Positions 1-8,118 of a stretch of DNA of 30,158 bases are shown in pieces. The notes beneath the pieces were generated by a model. It did not search any database. It was not told the origin of the DNA and saw only the letters and a list, made by a program, of their open reading frames with translations. Location of the stretch: assembly GCA_002479785.1 (NCBI GenBank), contig DLPD01000031.1, positions 1 through 30,158 of the forward strand, in the 5' to 3' direction. The position numbers were made by a program, and so were the translations under genes. This DNA is from Cytophagaceae bacterium UBA7467 (GTDB lineage Bacteria > Bacteroidota > Bacteroidia > Cytophagales > Spirosomataceae). Every line of letters starts with the position of its first letter. Position 1 is the first letter of the stretch.

Positions 1-14
1 TTTTATCATTATTG

Positions 15-88
15 CTCCCTCTCCTGGGCTCGAACCAGGGACCCCATGATTAACAGTCATGTGCTCTAACCGACTGAGCTAAGAAGGA
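15..88 (-). tRNA. tRNA-Asn (anticodon GTT)
   Basis: Read on the minus strand this folds as a complete cloverleaf. The 7-bp acceptor stem pairs TCCTTCT with AGAGGGA (one G-T wobble), the D-arm contains AGCTCAGTCGGTTAGAGC, the anticodon loop is CTGTTAA with anticodon GTT, and the T-arm is CCTGG-TTCGAGC-CCAGG. The discriminator base is G. No full CCA is encoded, so CCA would be added after transcription. It lies downstream of the efflux genes on the same strand, separated from them by a bidirectional hairpin terminator. Confidence 0.96.
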
Positions 89-117
89 ATTTGTTTCCTA
101 TTGGGACTGCAAAAATA

Positions 118-160
118 GGGGGCTAAATCATTAAATGCAAGATAGCCCCCTGTTTTTTTT
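118..160. terminator. bidirectional intrinsic terminator
   Basis: An 8-bp perfect stem, GGGGGCTA (118-125) with TAGCCCCC (143-150), has a T-rich run on both sides: TGTTTTTTTT on the plus strand after 150, and TATTTTT on the minus strand after 118. It lies just after the stop codon of the adaptor gene, so it most likely ends that transcript before tRNA-Asn. Confidence 0.8.
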
Positions 161-164
161 CAAT

Positions 165-1565
165 TTATTTCTTGTCAGCGGCCTTTTCTGCTGCTTTCGG
201 ATCCTTCTTCTTCACTAAGTCTCCTTCTTTCAGCTTCTTAGCCACCGTCGCGTATGGTCCAGAGATGATCTCTTGTCCCTCTTTCAAGCCGTTCACGATT
301 TCGATATTTTCAAAATCCGAGATGCCCGTTTTCACTTGGATCATTTTCGCTTTACCTTTCTCCATCACGAACACTACTTCTTTCGTGTTTTCCTTGCGTT
401 TCTTCGCTTCTAAGGCGTCATTTGCATTCGTCGAGTTCGTTCCATCGTCCTCTTTCTTTTCTCCCTCTTTCACCTCTGCGCCAATCTCACGTGTAGTTAC
501 AGCAGATAATGGCACCGTAGCGATGTTTTCTTTTCTGTTTGTCAAAATCTCTACAGACGCTGTCATTCCCGGCTTTAACGGATAAGACAATTTGCCTTTG
601 ATCAAATCAGCATAAGAAGAACGCAACACGCGAATCTTCACTTCAAATTCTGTCACCGCATCATTCGAAACAGCTGAAGCCGTTCCACTTGAATTAGCTG
701 AACTAGCGATTTCATACACTACTCCTTTGAACTTGCGCTCGCTTGAAGAGAAGGCGTCCACGTCAATTAAAACCGTATCACCTATGCTTACACGAGTAAT
801 GTCATTTTCGTTCACATTCACGCGCACTTCCATTTTATTCAAGTTCGCAATACGCAACATTTCTGTTCCCGCCATTTGGGATGTTCCTACGACACGCTCC
901 CCTAATTCTACGTTTAACTTCGAGATGATACCGCTTTGAGGGGCGTAAATCGTTGTTTTGGTTAAGTTCGTTTTTGCTTCTTTCAATGCCGCCTGTGATG
1001 ATTTCACATTGTAATTCGCCGCATTAACATTTGCCTTAGCCGCTTCTAAATCTTGTTTTGCCACTGTGTAGGCTGATACAAATTGGTCAAAGTCCGCATC
1101 CGAGATTACTTTATCCTTGTGCAATTTCGCGTTCCGATCGTAGTCAATTTTAGCCTTAGAAAGACGTGCTTCGCTTTGGGCTAACACCGCCTTACTTTGC
1201 TCCATATTTGCTTTCGTCGCATTCATTTGTGCTTCTGCACGTGCCAAAAGCGACACATAATTATCCGGACGAATCTTCAACAATTCTTGGCCAGCCACTA
1301 CTGAATCACCTTCAGCCACATTTAAGGATACAATCTCCCCGGAAACGTCCGGTGACAATTTCACCTCTACCTCCGGCTGGATCTTTCCAGACGCACTGAC
1401 TTTTTCAATGATCGTCGAACGAGTCACTTTCGCAAACTCTACCTCGGTCGGTTCTACTTTACCAATCCATTCCATTTTTTTGGCAAGAAATAATCCACCA
1501 AAAATCAATACCACCGCACCACCGATGATCATCCAAGTCCGCTTACTGTTGTTGTTAGTTGCCAT
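165..1565 (-). CDS. efflux periplasmic adaptor subunit (HlyD/MacA-like)
   Basis: A 466-residue membrane-fusion protein that would link an inner-membrane exporter to a TolC-type channel across the periplasm. An N-terminal signal anchor (about residues 11-28, IIGGAVVLIFGGLFLAKK) is followed by a first lipoyl half (SGKIQPEVEVKLSPDVSGEI), a long alanine/lysine-rich coiled-coil hairpin (about 100-205), a second lipoyl half (TTIYAPQSGIISKLNVELG), a beta-barrel domain and a membrane-proximal domain. Residues 365-395 are a charged low-complexity insert (EGEKKEDDGTN...), and the C-terminus is very lysine-rich. It follows the TolC-type gene on the same strand after 249 bp that hold a hairpin array. No permease (MacB or RND type) is adjacent in this window, so the substrate cannot be named. 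Confidence 0.9.
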   Translation of the reverse strand: MATNNNSKRTWMIIGGAVVLIFGGLFLAKKMEWIGKVEPTEVEFAKVTRSTIIEKVSASGKIQPEVEVKLSPDVSGEIVSLNVAEGDSVVAGQELLKIRPDNYVSLLARAEAQMNATKANMEQSKAVLAQSEARLSKAKIDYDRNAKLHKDKVISDADFDQFVSAYTVAKQDLEAAKANVNAANYNVKSSQAALKEAKTNLTKTTIYAPQSGIISKLNVELGERVVGTSQMAGTEMLRIANLNKMEVRVNVNENDITRVSIGDTVLIDVDAFSSSERKFKGVVYEIASSANSSGTASAVSNDAVTEFEVKIRVLRSSYADLIKGKLSYPLKPGMTASVEILTNRKENIATVPLSAVTTREIGAEVKEGEKKEDDGTNSTNANDALEAKKRKENTKEVVFVMEKGKAKMIQVKTGISDFENIEIVNGLKEGQEIISGPYATVAKKLKEGDLVKKKDPKAAEKAADKK

Positions 1566-1570
1566 AATTT

Positions 1571-1822
1571 TTAGTCGTCACTTTGTGACTTAGTCGCGAC
1601 TGCGTCGCTTAGTCGTCCTGCGGCTTAGTCATCGCTTCGCAATCTAGTCGACTTCGTCTTAGTCTTTGTGACTTTTATTTATTGTTTATAATTAACTCTC
1701 TATGTCGCGACTGCGTCGCTTAGTCCATTTTTGACTAAATCGCATCGCGATGACTGAGTCTCGTTAGAGACGACTAAACTGCGCAGCAGTGACTGTTTTT
1801 TAATTGCTTCGCAATTAAAAAA
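1571..1822. repeat. modular hairpin array A (two opposed arms)
   Basis: Short hairpins alternate with the spacer TTAGTC (plus strand) or its complement GACTAA. Forward arm: GTCAC-TTT-GTGAC (1577-1589), GCGAC-TGC-GTCGC (1596-1608), a degenerate GTCC-TGC-GGC (1615-1624), ATCGC-TTC-GCAAT (1631-1643, one mismatch), GAC-TTC-GTC (1650-1658) and, after an AT-rich gap, GCGAC-TGC-GTCGC again (1707-1719). Reverse arm: ATCGC-ATC-GCGAT (1739-1751), GTCTC-GTTA-GAGAC (1758-1771), ACTGC-GCA-GCAGT (1778-1790). The array ends in a 12-bp perfect hairpin with loop TTC (1796-1822) that contains the stop codon of the TolC-type gene. It fills the gap between the TolC-type gene and the adaptor gene. Confidence 0.88.
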
Positions 1823-3167
1823 CTAAGCTTTTCCCTTGATAAAAATCCAAAATCTTCGTTCTAAACACAAAGTCATATTTCGATTGAACCAAGCTCAAGC
1901 GCGCTTTATCTAAATTCGTTTTTTGCAAGTTATAACTTACAAAATCAATTGCCCCTGCTTGAAAACGGCTTTCAGCTGCACGGAAAGACTCTTCTAAAGC
2001 GGATACCTGTGAAAGGCCTGCCTCATATTTCATCGCCGCGTTATTTAAATTAACGTAGGCTTGTTCGATGTTTTGACGTAAAGTTAGACGCGCTTTCGAT
2101 GCCTCAATAGAGGCATTCTCACGCTGTAAACCTGCCTGCGCAATTCTTGTTTTATTGGCAAAACGCGTGAAGATTGGGATGTTTAAACCTACCGATATCA
2201 CCTTGTTTTGGGTATTATTCAATTGATCAAAATAACCCATGGTCAAGGCATTCGACTGATTCGCTGACACACTTGCACTTAAAGACAGGGTAGGCATCGT
2301 TCCTGCTTTAGCTACTGATATCCCTTTAAGAGCACTTTGAACGCGCAAATCCGCTGCTTTCACTAATGGCTGAATGGCTAGGGCTTTCGCATATAAATCA
2401 TCGATTCCAGTATCATATCCACTTGTACTAGGTGTAGGAACTTGGATGCGCTGCAATTCGATCGCAGAAATGCTTGAATCATTTAGCAGTTGAATTAACG
2501 TTAATTTGTTAAGATCCAAAGAACTCTGGAAGCTCACCACGTTCGATTCTTCATTCGCTAACTGCGCTTTCAAATCCAACAGATTAGAAGGGGCAAGCGA
2601 GCCCGCTTTCACTAATTTATCCGTACGCGAGATTTGCAGTTTTGTGATCTCGGTTTGGGATTTTGCAATACTCAATTGATCTTCCGAATTCAAAATGGCT
2701 AAATAAGCGAGCACCACTTGAAGGGAAATGTTTTCCTTAATAGAAGCTAGATCTTCTTGGGAAGCCTTCAGGTTATAGTCGTTCTGGAGAACCGAGTTGC
2801 GGATTTGACCCCCATTAAAAAGAAGCATTCCCGCGTTTAAACCCAAGTTGTTGTAATTAATGTTACGCGAATCGTAACCGTTCGTGAAGGGGTTAATACT
2901 ACGTCCAAAAGAAGCGGATTGGTTAATATTCGCATTTAAATTAGGCAAGGCGTTGTTTTTCGACTGCTGCAATTGTAATTGAGCGTTGCGCAAACTCACC
3001 TCGTAAGACTTCACATTTAGGTTATGTTGTAACGCGATTTCCACCGCCTTTGAAAGCGATAATTGAACCGTATTTCCGTTCGCCTGAATCGCCGAAGCGT
3101 TCTGCGCGGTTGCTGACAATCCGCTAACTAACAGTAAAGCAGAAAGACTAACTATTTTTAAAGACAT
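1815..3167 (-). CDS. TolC-family outer-membrane efflux protein
   Basis: About 450 residues, normal for the outer-membrane efflux protein (OEP) family. These form trimeric outer-membrane channels with a long periplasmic alpha-barrel. The N-terminus MSLKIVSLSALLLVSGLSAT is a signal peptide. The mature part shows the two-fold repeat typical of the family, with LSLSKAVEIALQHNLNVKSYEVSLRNAQ and a later SRFQAGAIDFVSYNLQKTNL segment. The frame stays open 17 codons upstream to 3218, but that stretch contains a perfect promoter motif TACCTTTG on the minus strand (3190-3197), so the ATG at 3167 is the likely start. Its stop codon lies inside the terminal hairpin of array A. It probably partners the downstream adaptor. 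Confidence 0.9.
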   Translation of the reverse strand: MSLKIVSLSALLLVSGLSATAQNASAIQANGNTVQLSLSKAVEIALQHNLNVKSYEVSLRNAQLQLQQSKNNALPNLNANINQSASFGRSINPFTNGYDSRNINYNNLGLNAGMLLFNGGQIRNSVLQNDYNLKASQEDLASIKENISLQVVLAYLAILNSEDQLSIAKSQTEITKLQISRTDKLVKAGSLAPSNLLDLKAQLANEESNVVSFQSSLDLNKLTLIQLLNDSSISAIELQRIQVPTPSTSGYDTGIDDLYAKALAIQPLVKAADLRVQSALKGISVAKAGTMPTLSLSASVSANQSNALTMGYFDQLNNTQNKVISVGLNIPIFTRFANKTRIAQAGLQRENASIEASKARLTLRQNIEQAYVNLNNAAMKYEAGLSQVSALEESFRAAESRFQAGAIDFVSYNLQKTNLDKARLSLVQSKYDFVFRTKILDFYQGKSLVF

Positions 3168-3189
3168 AAGGTCAAAAATAAAATGTATG

Positions 3190-3197
3190 CAAAGGTA
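3190..3197 (-). promoter_or_regulatory. Bacteroidota -7 promoter motif for the TolC-type gene
   Basis: Minus strand TACCTTTG is an exact match to TAnnTTTG, 22 bp upstream of the ATG at 3167. It supports that start over the upstream in-frame ATG at 3218. The -33 element was not clearly identified. Confidence 0.6.
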
Positions 3198-3262
3198 AAC
3201 ATTCCCGCGAAAGCCCACCTTGATTTTAGGATAAACGGCAAGGCTTCAGGATAAAACCCCAT

Positions 3263-3946
3263 TTATGGTATAACGGAAAACTTTTCTTTGGCCACTTTGC
3301 GTGAAAATGCGTTAAAATGCCACCACTCATATTCAATAGGCATAAAGCCGGCACTTTTCATCGCTTTGCGTAGAATAAGGCGATTATCAAGGGCTTTTTG
3401 ACTTAGCTTCCCGGCCTTTAAAAGTCTCGCTTCTTCTTTCGGATAAGCCATTTCGCCAAAGAAATCGTATTTCGTCCCCATCTCTAACGGCTTCCCCTTC
3501 TCATCCGCTACCGTCAAATCAATCGCACTCCCATAGTTATGAATCGAATGCTCCTTCGGATCCGCCACATAGGTTCGGCGTTTTTCAGGACTATATTCTG
3601 TCAACGTATTCCAAAGTTCCCACTGCTTTGAGAGTGGTCTAGCTGCATCATAAATCAACAAGTGATAGCCAGGATGCTCTTTTTCTAAATTCTGTTGCGC
3701 CTTTTTCAACATCTCCAGTGTCTGTTTTTGCAGGTAGGCATGCGTCAAACAACCGTACACATTCTTCTTCATAAAGTTATCAGTGGTCGCATATTTTAAC
3801 TCGACTAAAACACCCGGAGCTTGCTCTGTCACCTCTTGGAGGCCTTGATTCTGCATTGATAATTCGGCAGCACAGTTTGTTTTTTGTGCCTTCAACGACA
3901 CGCTAATCCATAACATTAGGACTGCTTTAGAGAATAGATTCTTCAT
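3263..3946 (-). CDS. D-alanyl-D-alanine dipeptidase (VanX/DdpX-like, M15D)
   Basis: A 227-residue zinc dipeptidase that would hydrolyse D-Ala-D-Ala, probably in peptidoglycan-fragment recycling in the periplasm. An N-terminal signal peptide (MKNLFSKAVLMLWISVSLKA) precedes the catalytic domain. The zinc motif SIHNYGSAIDLT supplies the first His and the Asp, and EYEWWHF supplies the catalytic Glu and third zinc ligand. IYDAARPLSKQ is the conserved Arg loop. Export and the absence of vanH, vanA or vanRS neighbours argue for housekeeping turnover rather than glycopeptide resistance. It diverges from the next gene across 48 bp. Confidence 0.9.
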   Translation of the reverse strand: MKNLFSKAVLMLWISVSLKAQKTNCAAELSMQNQGLQEVTEQAPGVLVELKYATTDNFMKKNVYGCLTHAYLQKQTLEMLKKAQQNLEKEHPGYHLLIYDAARPLSKQWELWNTLTEYSPEKRRTYVADPKEHSIHNYGSAIDLTVADEKGKPLEMGTKYDFFGEMAYPKEEARLLKAGKLSQKALDNRLILRKAMKSAGFMPIEYEWWHFNAFSRKVAKEKFSVIP

Positions 3947-3994
3947 TTTGACGGAATTTTCCCTAAATTTAATCGTTTTTTACCTCTCTAACCT

Positions 3995-5230
3995 ATGGCT
4001 TTAAATTGGATTTGGTTTTTGTTCTTCGGTGTCGCGTTCGTGGTGGCCCTGATTCAATTCATTTTCTTTGGCAATACCGACATATTTAAAATCCTAGTGG
4101 ATGGGATGTTTGACTCCGCAGAAGTGGCCGTGATGAAAGTAGCACTTCCATTAACGGGCGTGATGGCCTTCTTTATGGGCATTTTGCAAGTAGGGGAGAA
4201 GGCGGGGGCCATTCATTTTTTGGCCCGCAAAATACAGCCTTTCTTTTCTCGATTGTTCCCTGAAGTGCCTAAAGACCACCCCGTTCATGGCCAAATGATC
4301 ATGAACTTCTCCGCCAATTTATTAGGGCTCGATAATGCCGCAACTCCATTTGGTTTAAAGGCCATGCAAGGTTTACAGGATTTGAATCCTGCCAAAGAAA
4401 CCGCCTCTAACGCCCAAATCATGTTCCTCGTGCTCCACAGCGCAGGCCCCGTTTTGATTCCCCTTTCCATCATGGCCCAACGCGCCATTTATGGTGCCCA
4501 AGATGCCTCAGATGTATTTATTCCTTGCCTAATGGCCACTTACGCCGCGACCATTACCGGTTTAATCTTCGTCTCCATCAAGCAAAAAATACGTCTTTTT
4601 GAACCCGTTCTTTTCGGCTGGCTATTTAGCATCACCGCCATCCTTGCCGGCATCTTATGGTACTTCAGCAGCCTTCCTAAAGAGCAAATCGACATCCAGT
4701 CCAAGCTCTTCAGCAACGGCATCCTTTTCGCCCTCATTTTCTCCTTCATCGCTGCCGCCTTTTACAAGAAAGTTGACATTTTCGGGACCTTCGTCGAGGG
4801 TGCCAAAGGCGGCTTCGAAACCTCTGTCCGCATTATACCCTACCTAGTGGGCATGCTCGTGGCCATTTCTTGCCTACGTAATTCTGGCGTTTTAGACTTC
4901 ATCGTAGACGGCATGAAACTAGCTGTTAATGCCATGGGTATAGATAATCGCTTCACAGACGCGATGCCAACAGCCCTATTACACCCAGTTTCAGGTAGCG
5001 GATCCCGCGCCATGATGATCGATACGATGAAAACCTTTGGTCCAGATTCCTTCGCCGGACGCCTAGCTTGTGTCTTCCAAGGCTCCGCCGAAACAGTTCT
5101 ATTCGTCATCGCCCTCTACTACGGTTCTGTCCAAGTACGCAACATTCGCTACACGCTTTGGGCGGGTTTAGCGGCAGACTTGGTGGGGATTTTGACGGCG
5201 GTTTTTGTGAGTTATTTGTTTTTTGGGTGA
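3995..5230 (+). CDS. SpmA/SpmB fusion, nucleoside-recognition (Gate) domain membrane protein
   Basis: A 411-residue polytopic membrane protein that joins the two proteins called spore maturation A and B in Firmicutes, each a Gate/nucleoside-recognition domain. The first half carries NFSANLLGLDNAATPFGLKAM and the LVLHSAGPVLIPLS segment. The second half repeats the fold, with GGFETSVRIIPYLVGMLVAI and the conserved HPVSGSGSRAMM. Many hydrophobic segments of about 20 residues are visible. Non-spore-forming Bacteroidota commonly carry this fused form, and its transport role is not settled. It ends 25 bp before the convergent UpxY-like gene, with a shared hairpin between. Confidence 0.88.
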   Translation: MALNWIWFLFFGVAFVVALIQFIFFGNTDIFKILVDGMFDSAEVAVMKVALPLTGVMAFFMGILQVGEKAGAIHFLARKIQPFFSRLFPEVPKDHPVHGQMIMNFSANLLGLDNAATPFGLKAMQGLQDLNPAKETASNAQIMFLVLHSAGPVLIPLSIMAQRAIYGAQDASDVFIPCLMATYAATITGLIFVSIKQKIRLFEPVLFGWLFSITAILAGILWYFSSLPKEQIDIQSKLFSNGILFALIFSFIAAAFYKKVDIFGTFVEGAKGGFETSVRIIPYLVGMLVAISCLRNSGVLDFIVDGMKLAVNAMGIDNRFTDAMPTALLHPVSGSGSRAMMIDTMKTFGPDSFAGRLACVFQGSAETVLFVIALYYGSVQVRNIRYTLWAGLAADLVGILTAVFVSYLFFG

Positions 5231-5238
5231 TTTTAAAG

Positions 5239-5260
5239 AATAAAGGCTATCGCCTTTATT
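5239..5260. terminator. bidirectional terminator hairpin overlapping a stop codon
   Basis: A perfect 9-bp stem, AATAAAGGC (5239-5247) with GCCTTTATT (5252-5260) and loop TATC, lies between two convergent genes. The stop codon of the minus-strand gene (5256-5258) lies inside the right arm. T-tracts flank the stem only weakly, so terminator strength is uncertain. Confidence 0.6.
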
Positions 5261-5732
5261 TATCTGCTAACGCCGCAACAAGCTCAAACCCCAAACTCTC
5301 AATCTTAAGCCTCACCTCATGCTTATTTTTCAGCCCTACAATCTTGGCGGTTTGGCCAGTGAGTGGGCCAGATTCGATGGTGATGTAGTCGCCAATTTTA
5401 GCGGTGGTGCCTATAGTTTCCACCTCGAGGTGGTCAGATAAGAATTGTTTGATGGCTAGTATTTCTGCGTCTTGGATGACGGCTGGCTTGTGGAGCCAGT
5501 AAACAAAGTTCACAACACCGAAGGTGCGGCGGACGAGACCGCTTTGCTTTTCGAGGTCGATGTTTACGAAAACATAGGAGCGGAATAGAACTTCTTCGAC
5601 CCATTTTTTGCGATCCGACCACTGCTTCTTGCGCTTAGTGGTGGGACAATAGGCTTCGATGCCTAGCTCTTGTAGACGCAAGGAGACTTTCTTCTCCATT
5701 CGGGATTTCGTATAAATCGCGTACCAGGCCAT
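5256..5732 (-). CDS. UpxY-family transcription antiterminator (NusG paralogue)
   Basis: 158 residues with the NusG N-terminal (NGN) fold: it starts MAWYAIYTKSRMEKKVSLRL and continues with YCPTTKRKKQWSDRKKW and LFRSYVFVNID. A short C-terminal KOW domain follows (IGDYITIESGPLTGQTAKIVG). By the known role of UpxY proteins it would let RNA polymerase read through long surface-polysaccharide operons. It starts 2 bp after the sugar dehydrogenase stop. UpxY genes usually open their operon; here the gene is last in the visible set and converges on an unrelated gene, so its target operon is probably elsewhere. Confidence 0.88.
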   Translation of the reverse strand: MAWYAIYTKSRMEKKVSLRLQELGIEAYCPTTKRKKQWSDRKKWVEEVLFRSYVFVNIDLEKQSGLVRRTFGVVNFVYWLHKPAVIQDAEILAIKQFLSDHLEVETIGTTAKIGDYITIESGPLTGQTAKIVGLKNKHEVRLKIESLGFELVAALADK

Positions 5733-5734
5733 GC

Positions 5735-6988
5735 TTATAATCGGGCGTCAGCCAAGTCTTTAGAAAGTATGGATTTTATGTCAAAAATGACTCCGTTTTC
5801 TGCTTTCAACGAAGCGAAAGGGAGTTCGAGGAATTCGTTGTGGGCAACGGTTAAAACGATTGCCTGGTATTGGTCTGCTAGTTTTGAAACCAGTTCGATA
5901 CCGTGCTCGTGCTTCACTTCAGCTGCGTTTGCCCAAGGATCGTAGACGTCTACGTCCATGCCAAAGTCCACTAACTCTTTGTATATATCTACTACGCGGG
6001 AGTTTCGGATGTCTGGACAGTTTTCTTTGAAGGTAATGCCGAGCATGAGGGTTTTGGCGCCGCCTATTTTTTGGCCTTTGTTAATCAACAATTTGACTAA
6101 TTTATTGGCTACGAAAATGCCCATGTTGTCGTTCACACGGCGACCCGAAAGGATCACTTGTGGATAATACCCCAGGCTTTCTGATTTATGTAATAAATAA
6201 TAGGGGTCCACGCCAATGCAATGTCCGCCCACTAATCCAGGTTTGAAATTCAAGAAATTCCACTTCGTTCCAGCGGCTTCTAACACCTCGGTGGTGTCGA
6301 TGCCCATGCGGTCGAAAATCAAGGCTAATTCGTTTACGAACGAGATGTTGACGTCGCGCTGAGCATTTTCGATCGCCTTGCTCGCTTCGGCAACTTTCAT
6401 CGAAGGCGCTTTGTGGGTGCCAGCGGTGATGATGGAGCGGTAAAGCTGGTCGACTTTTTCGGCGATTTCAGGGGTAGATCCCGAAGTAACTTTCTTGATT
6501 TTTGTCAAGGTATTTACCTTGTCGCCCGGGTTAATGCGCTCTGGCGAATAGCCACAGAAGAAGTCTACATTAAATTTTAAACCGGAGAATTTCTCCAAAA
6601 CCGGAACGCAATCTTCCTCTGTACAACCCGGATAAACGGTGGATTCGTAAATGACCAAATCACCTTTTTTCAAGGCCTTTCCAATCATCTCCGATGCTTT
6701 CAACAAGGGAGTTAAATCCGGTTTTTTGAAGTGGTCAATAGGAGTAGGAACCGTAACAATAAACGTATTGCAAGCACTTAAATCAGCCGTATTGGAAGAA
6801 AAAGACAAGGAAACGGATTCCTTTAATTGCTCCGCCGTTACTTCCTGTGTGCGGTCGAAACCGTTATTTAATTCCGCGATGCGGCTAGTGTCTATATCAA
6901 AACCGAGGGTAGGGATGTTTTTGCCAAACTCCACTGCCAGCGGAAAACCCACATATCCTAAGCCAATAATGGCGATCCGTGTACTCAT
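5735..6988 (-). CDS. nucleotide sugar dehydrogenase (UDP-HexNAc 6-dehydrogenase, TviB/WbpO-like)
   Basis: A 417-residue NAD-dependent four-electron dehydrogenase of the UDP-glucose/GDP-mannose dehydrogenase superfamily, which oxidises the sugar C6 to a uronic acid for surface polysaccharide. The N-terminal Rossmann motif is IGLGYVGFPLAVEFGK. The central helix NAQRDVNISFVNELALIFDR belongs to the UDP-N-acetylhexosamine branch. The catalytic Cys lies in GLVGGHCIGVDPYYLLH. The C-terminal UDP-binding domain includes GITFKENCPDIRNSR. It lies 1 bp downstream of gmd, so the two are almost certainly co-transcribed. Whether the substrate is UDP-GlcNAc or UDP-GalNAc cannot be decided from motifs alone. 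Confidence 0.92.
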   Translation of the reverse strand: MSTRIAIIGLGYVGFPLAVEFGKNIPTLGFDIDTSRIAELNNGFDRTQEVTAEQLKESVSLSFSSNTADLSACNTFIVTVPTPIDHFKKPDLTPLLKASEMIGKALKKGDLVIYESTVYPGCTEEDCVPVLEKFSGLKFNVDFFCGYSPERINPGDKVNTLTKIKKVTSGSTPEIAEKVDQLYRSIITAGTHKAPSMKVAEASKAIENAQRDVNISFVNELALIFDRMGIDTTEVLEAAGTKWNFLNFKPGLVGGHCIGVDPYYLLHKSESLGYYPQVILSGRRVNDNMGIFVANKLVKLLINKGQKIGGAKTLMLGITFKENCPDIRNSRVVDIYKELVDFGMDVDVYDPWANAAEVKHEHGIELVSKLADQYQAIVLTVAHNEFLELPFASLKAENGVIFDIKSILSKDLADARL

Positions 6989-6989
6989 C

Positions 6990-8069
6990 TTATTTGTTCG
7001 AGAAAAGTTGAACGTCCGCCTGCACCATGTCTTTTACTAATGCGGCTAAGTCGTATTTGAGGGTCCAGCCTAGTTTTTCTTTAGCCTTCGTCGGATCACC
7101 GATTAACAATTCTACCTCCGTAGGGCGGAAATAGCGCGGGTCGATTGCAATCACTTCTTGTCCTACGGGTACTTGATAAGCCGGGTTTGAACAAGAAACA
7201 ACCGTTCCTTTTTCATTCACGCCCTCACCGGAGAATGCGACTTCGATGCCTAATTCCGCAAAGGACATGCGGATAAATTCACGCACCGTGGTTGTAATAC
7301 CCGTTGCGATAACGTAATCTTCTGGCTTATCTTGTTGCAAAATCAACCACATCGCCTCGATGTAATCTTTCGCGTGGCCCCAGTCGCGTTTCGCGTCTAG
7401 GTTACCTAAGTGAATCTTTTTCTCTTGTCCTAGAGCGATTTGGGCCACTCCTCTTGTGATTTTACGCGTCACAAAGGTCTCACCGCGAAGCGGGGATTCG
7501 TGGTTAAACAAAATCCCGTTCACCGCAAACATGTCATAGGCTTCACGGTAATTCACCGTAATCCAGTAGCCGTATAATTTAGCAACGGCATATGGAGAAC
7601 GAGGGTAAAAAGGAGTCGTTTCGGATTGCGGAACTTCCTGTACAAGTCCGTAAAGTTCCGAAGTGGACGCTTGGTATACTTTGGTCTTTTTAACCAAACC
7701 AAGCAAGCGAATGGCCTCTAAAATACGCAAGGTTCCGATGCCGTCTACCTGCGCGGTATATTCCGGTTCGTCGAAAGAAACTTTCACGTGAGACATTGCC
7801 CCTAGATTGTAAATTTCGTCCGGCTGCACTTCTTGAATGATCCGAATAATATTCGTAGAATCACTTAAATCTCCGTAATGCAAGATAAAAGAGGCTGAAT
7901 CCACGTGTGGATCTTGGTACAAATGATCGATACGATCGGTATTAATTAACGAGCTTCTGCGCTTGATACCGTGCACGATATAACCCTTATTTAAAAGAAA
8001 TTCCGCTAAATAAGCGCCATCTTGTCCTGTTACACCCGTAATGAGGGCTACCTTTTTTTCTGTCGACAT
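6990..8069 (-). CDS. gmd: GDP-mannose 4,6-dehydratase
   Basis: A short-chain dehydrogenase of about 359 residues that converts GDP-D-mannose to GDP-4-keto-6-deoxymannose, the precursor of GDP-fucose, GDP-rhamnose or GDP-perosamine. The Rossmann loop TGVTGQDGAYLAEFLL is at the N-terminus, followed by KRRSSLINTDRIDHLY. The catalytic tetrad region reads YQASTSELYG and SPYAVAKLYGYW (YxxxK), with NHESPLRGETFVTRKI after it. The frame also offers an ATG three codons earlier (8078). A TAATTTTG promoter motif at 8087-8094 on the minus strand leaves almost no leader for that start, so the ATG at 8069 is preferred. GDP-fucose synthase does not follow, so the end product is unknown. Confidence 0.93.
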   Translation of the reverse strand: MSTEKKVALITGVTGQDGAYLAEFLLNKGYIVHGIKRRSSLINTDRIDHLYQDPHVDSASFILHYGDLSDSTNIIRIIQEVQPDEIYNLGAMSHVKVSFDEPEYTAQVDGIGTLRILEAIRLLGLVKKTKVYQASTSELYGLVQEVPQSETTPFYPRSPYAVAKLYGYWITVNYREAYDMFAVNGILFNHESPLRGETFVTRKITRGVAQIALGQEKKIHLGNLDAKRDWGHAKDYIEAMWLILQQDKPEDYVIATGITTTVREFIRMSFAELGIEVAFSGEGVNEKGTVVSCSNPAYQVPVGQEVIAIDPRYFRPTEVELLIGDPTKAKEKLGWTLKYDLAALVKDMVQADVQLFSNK

Positions 8070-8086
8070 ACGATTCATTAAGAAAT

Positions 8087-8094
8087 CAAAATTA
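8087..8094 (-). promoter_or_regulatory. Bacteroidota -7 promoter motif for gmd
   Basis: Minus strand TAATTTTG is an exact match to TAnnTTTG just upstream of gmd. It would drive the gmd, dehydrogenase and UpxY-like genes, which follow with 1-2 bp gaps. Confidence 0.5.
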
Positions 8095-8118
8095 CTTAAA
8101 AAAAGGGCCTAACGCAAT

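Noticed and set aside
1166..1399. ORF on the plus strand inside the adaptor gene
   Set aside because: It is antisense to a well-supported coding region and its translation has no family-like motifs. Similar antisense or shifted frames (for example 172-585, 9605-9787, 22507-22905) were dropped for the same reason.
3168..3218. N-terminal extension of the TolC-type protein
   Set aside because: The extension covers a perfect promoter motif and would displace the signal peptide from the N-terminus.
3263..3946. Vancomycin-resistance determinant
   Set aside because: The VanX-like enzyme has a signal peptide and no vanH, vanA, vanR or vanS neighbours, so a cell-wall recycling role is more likely.
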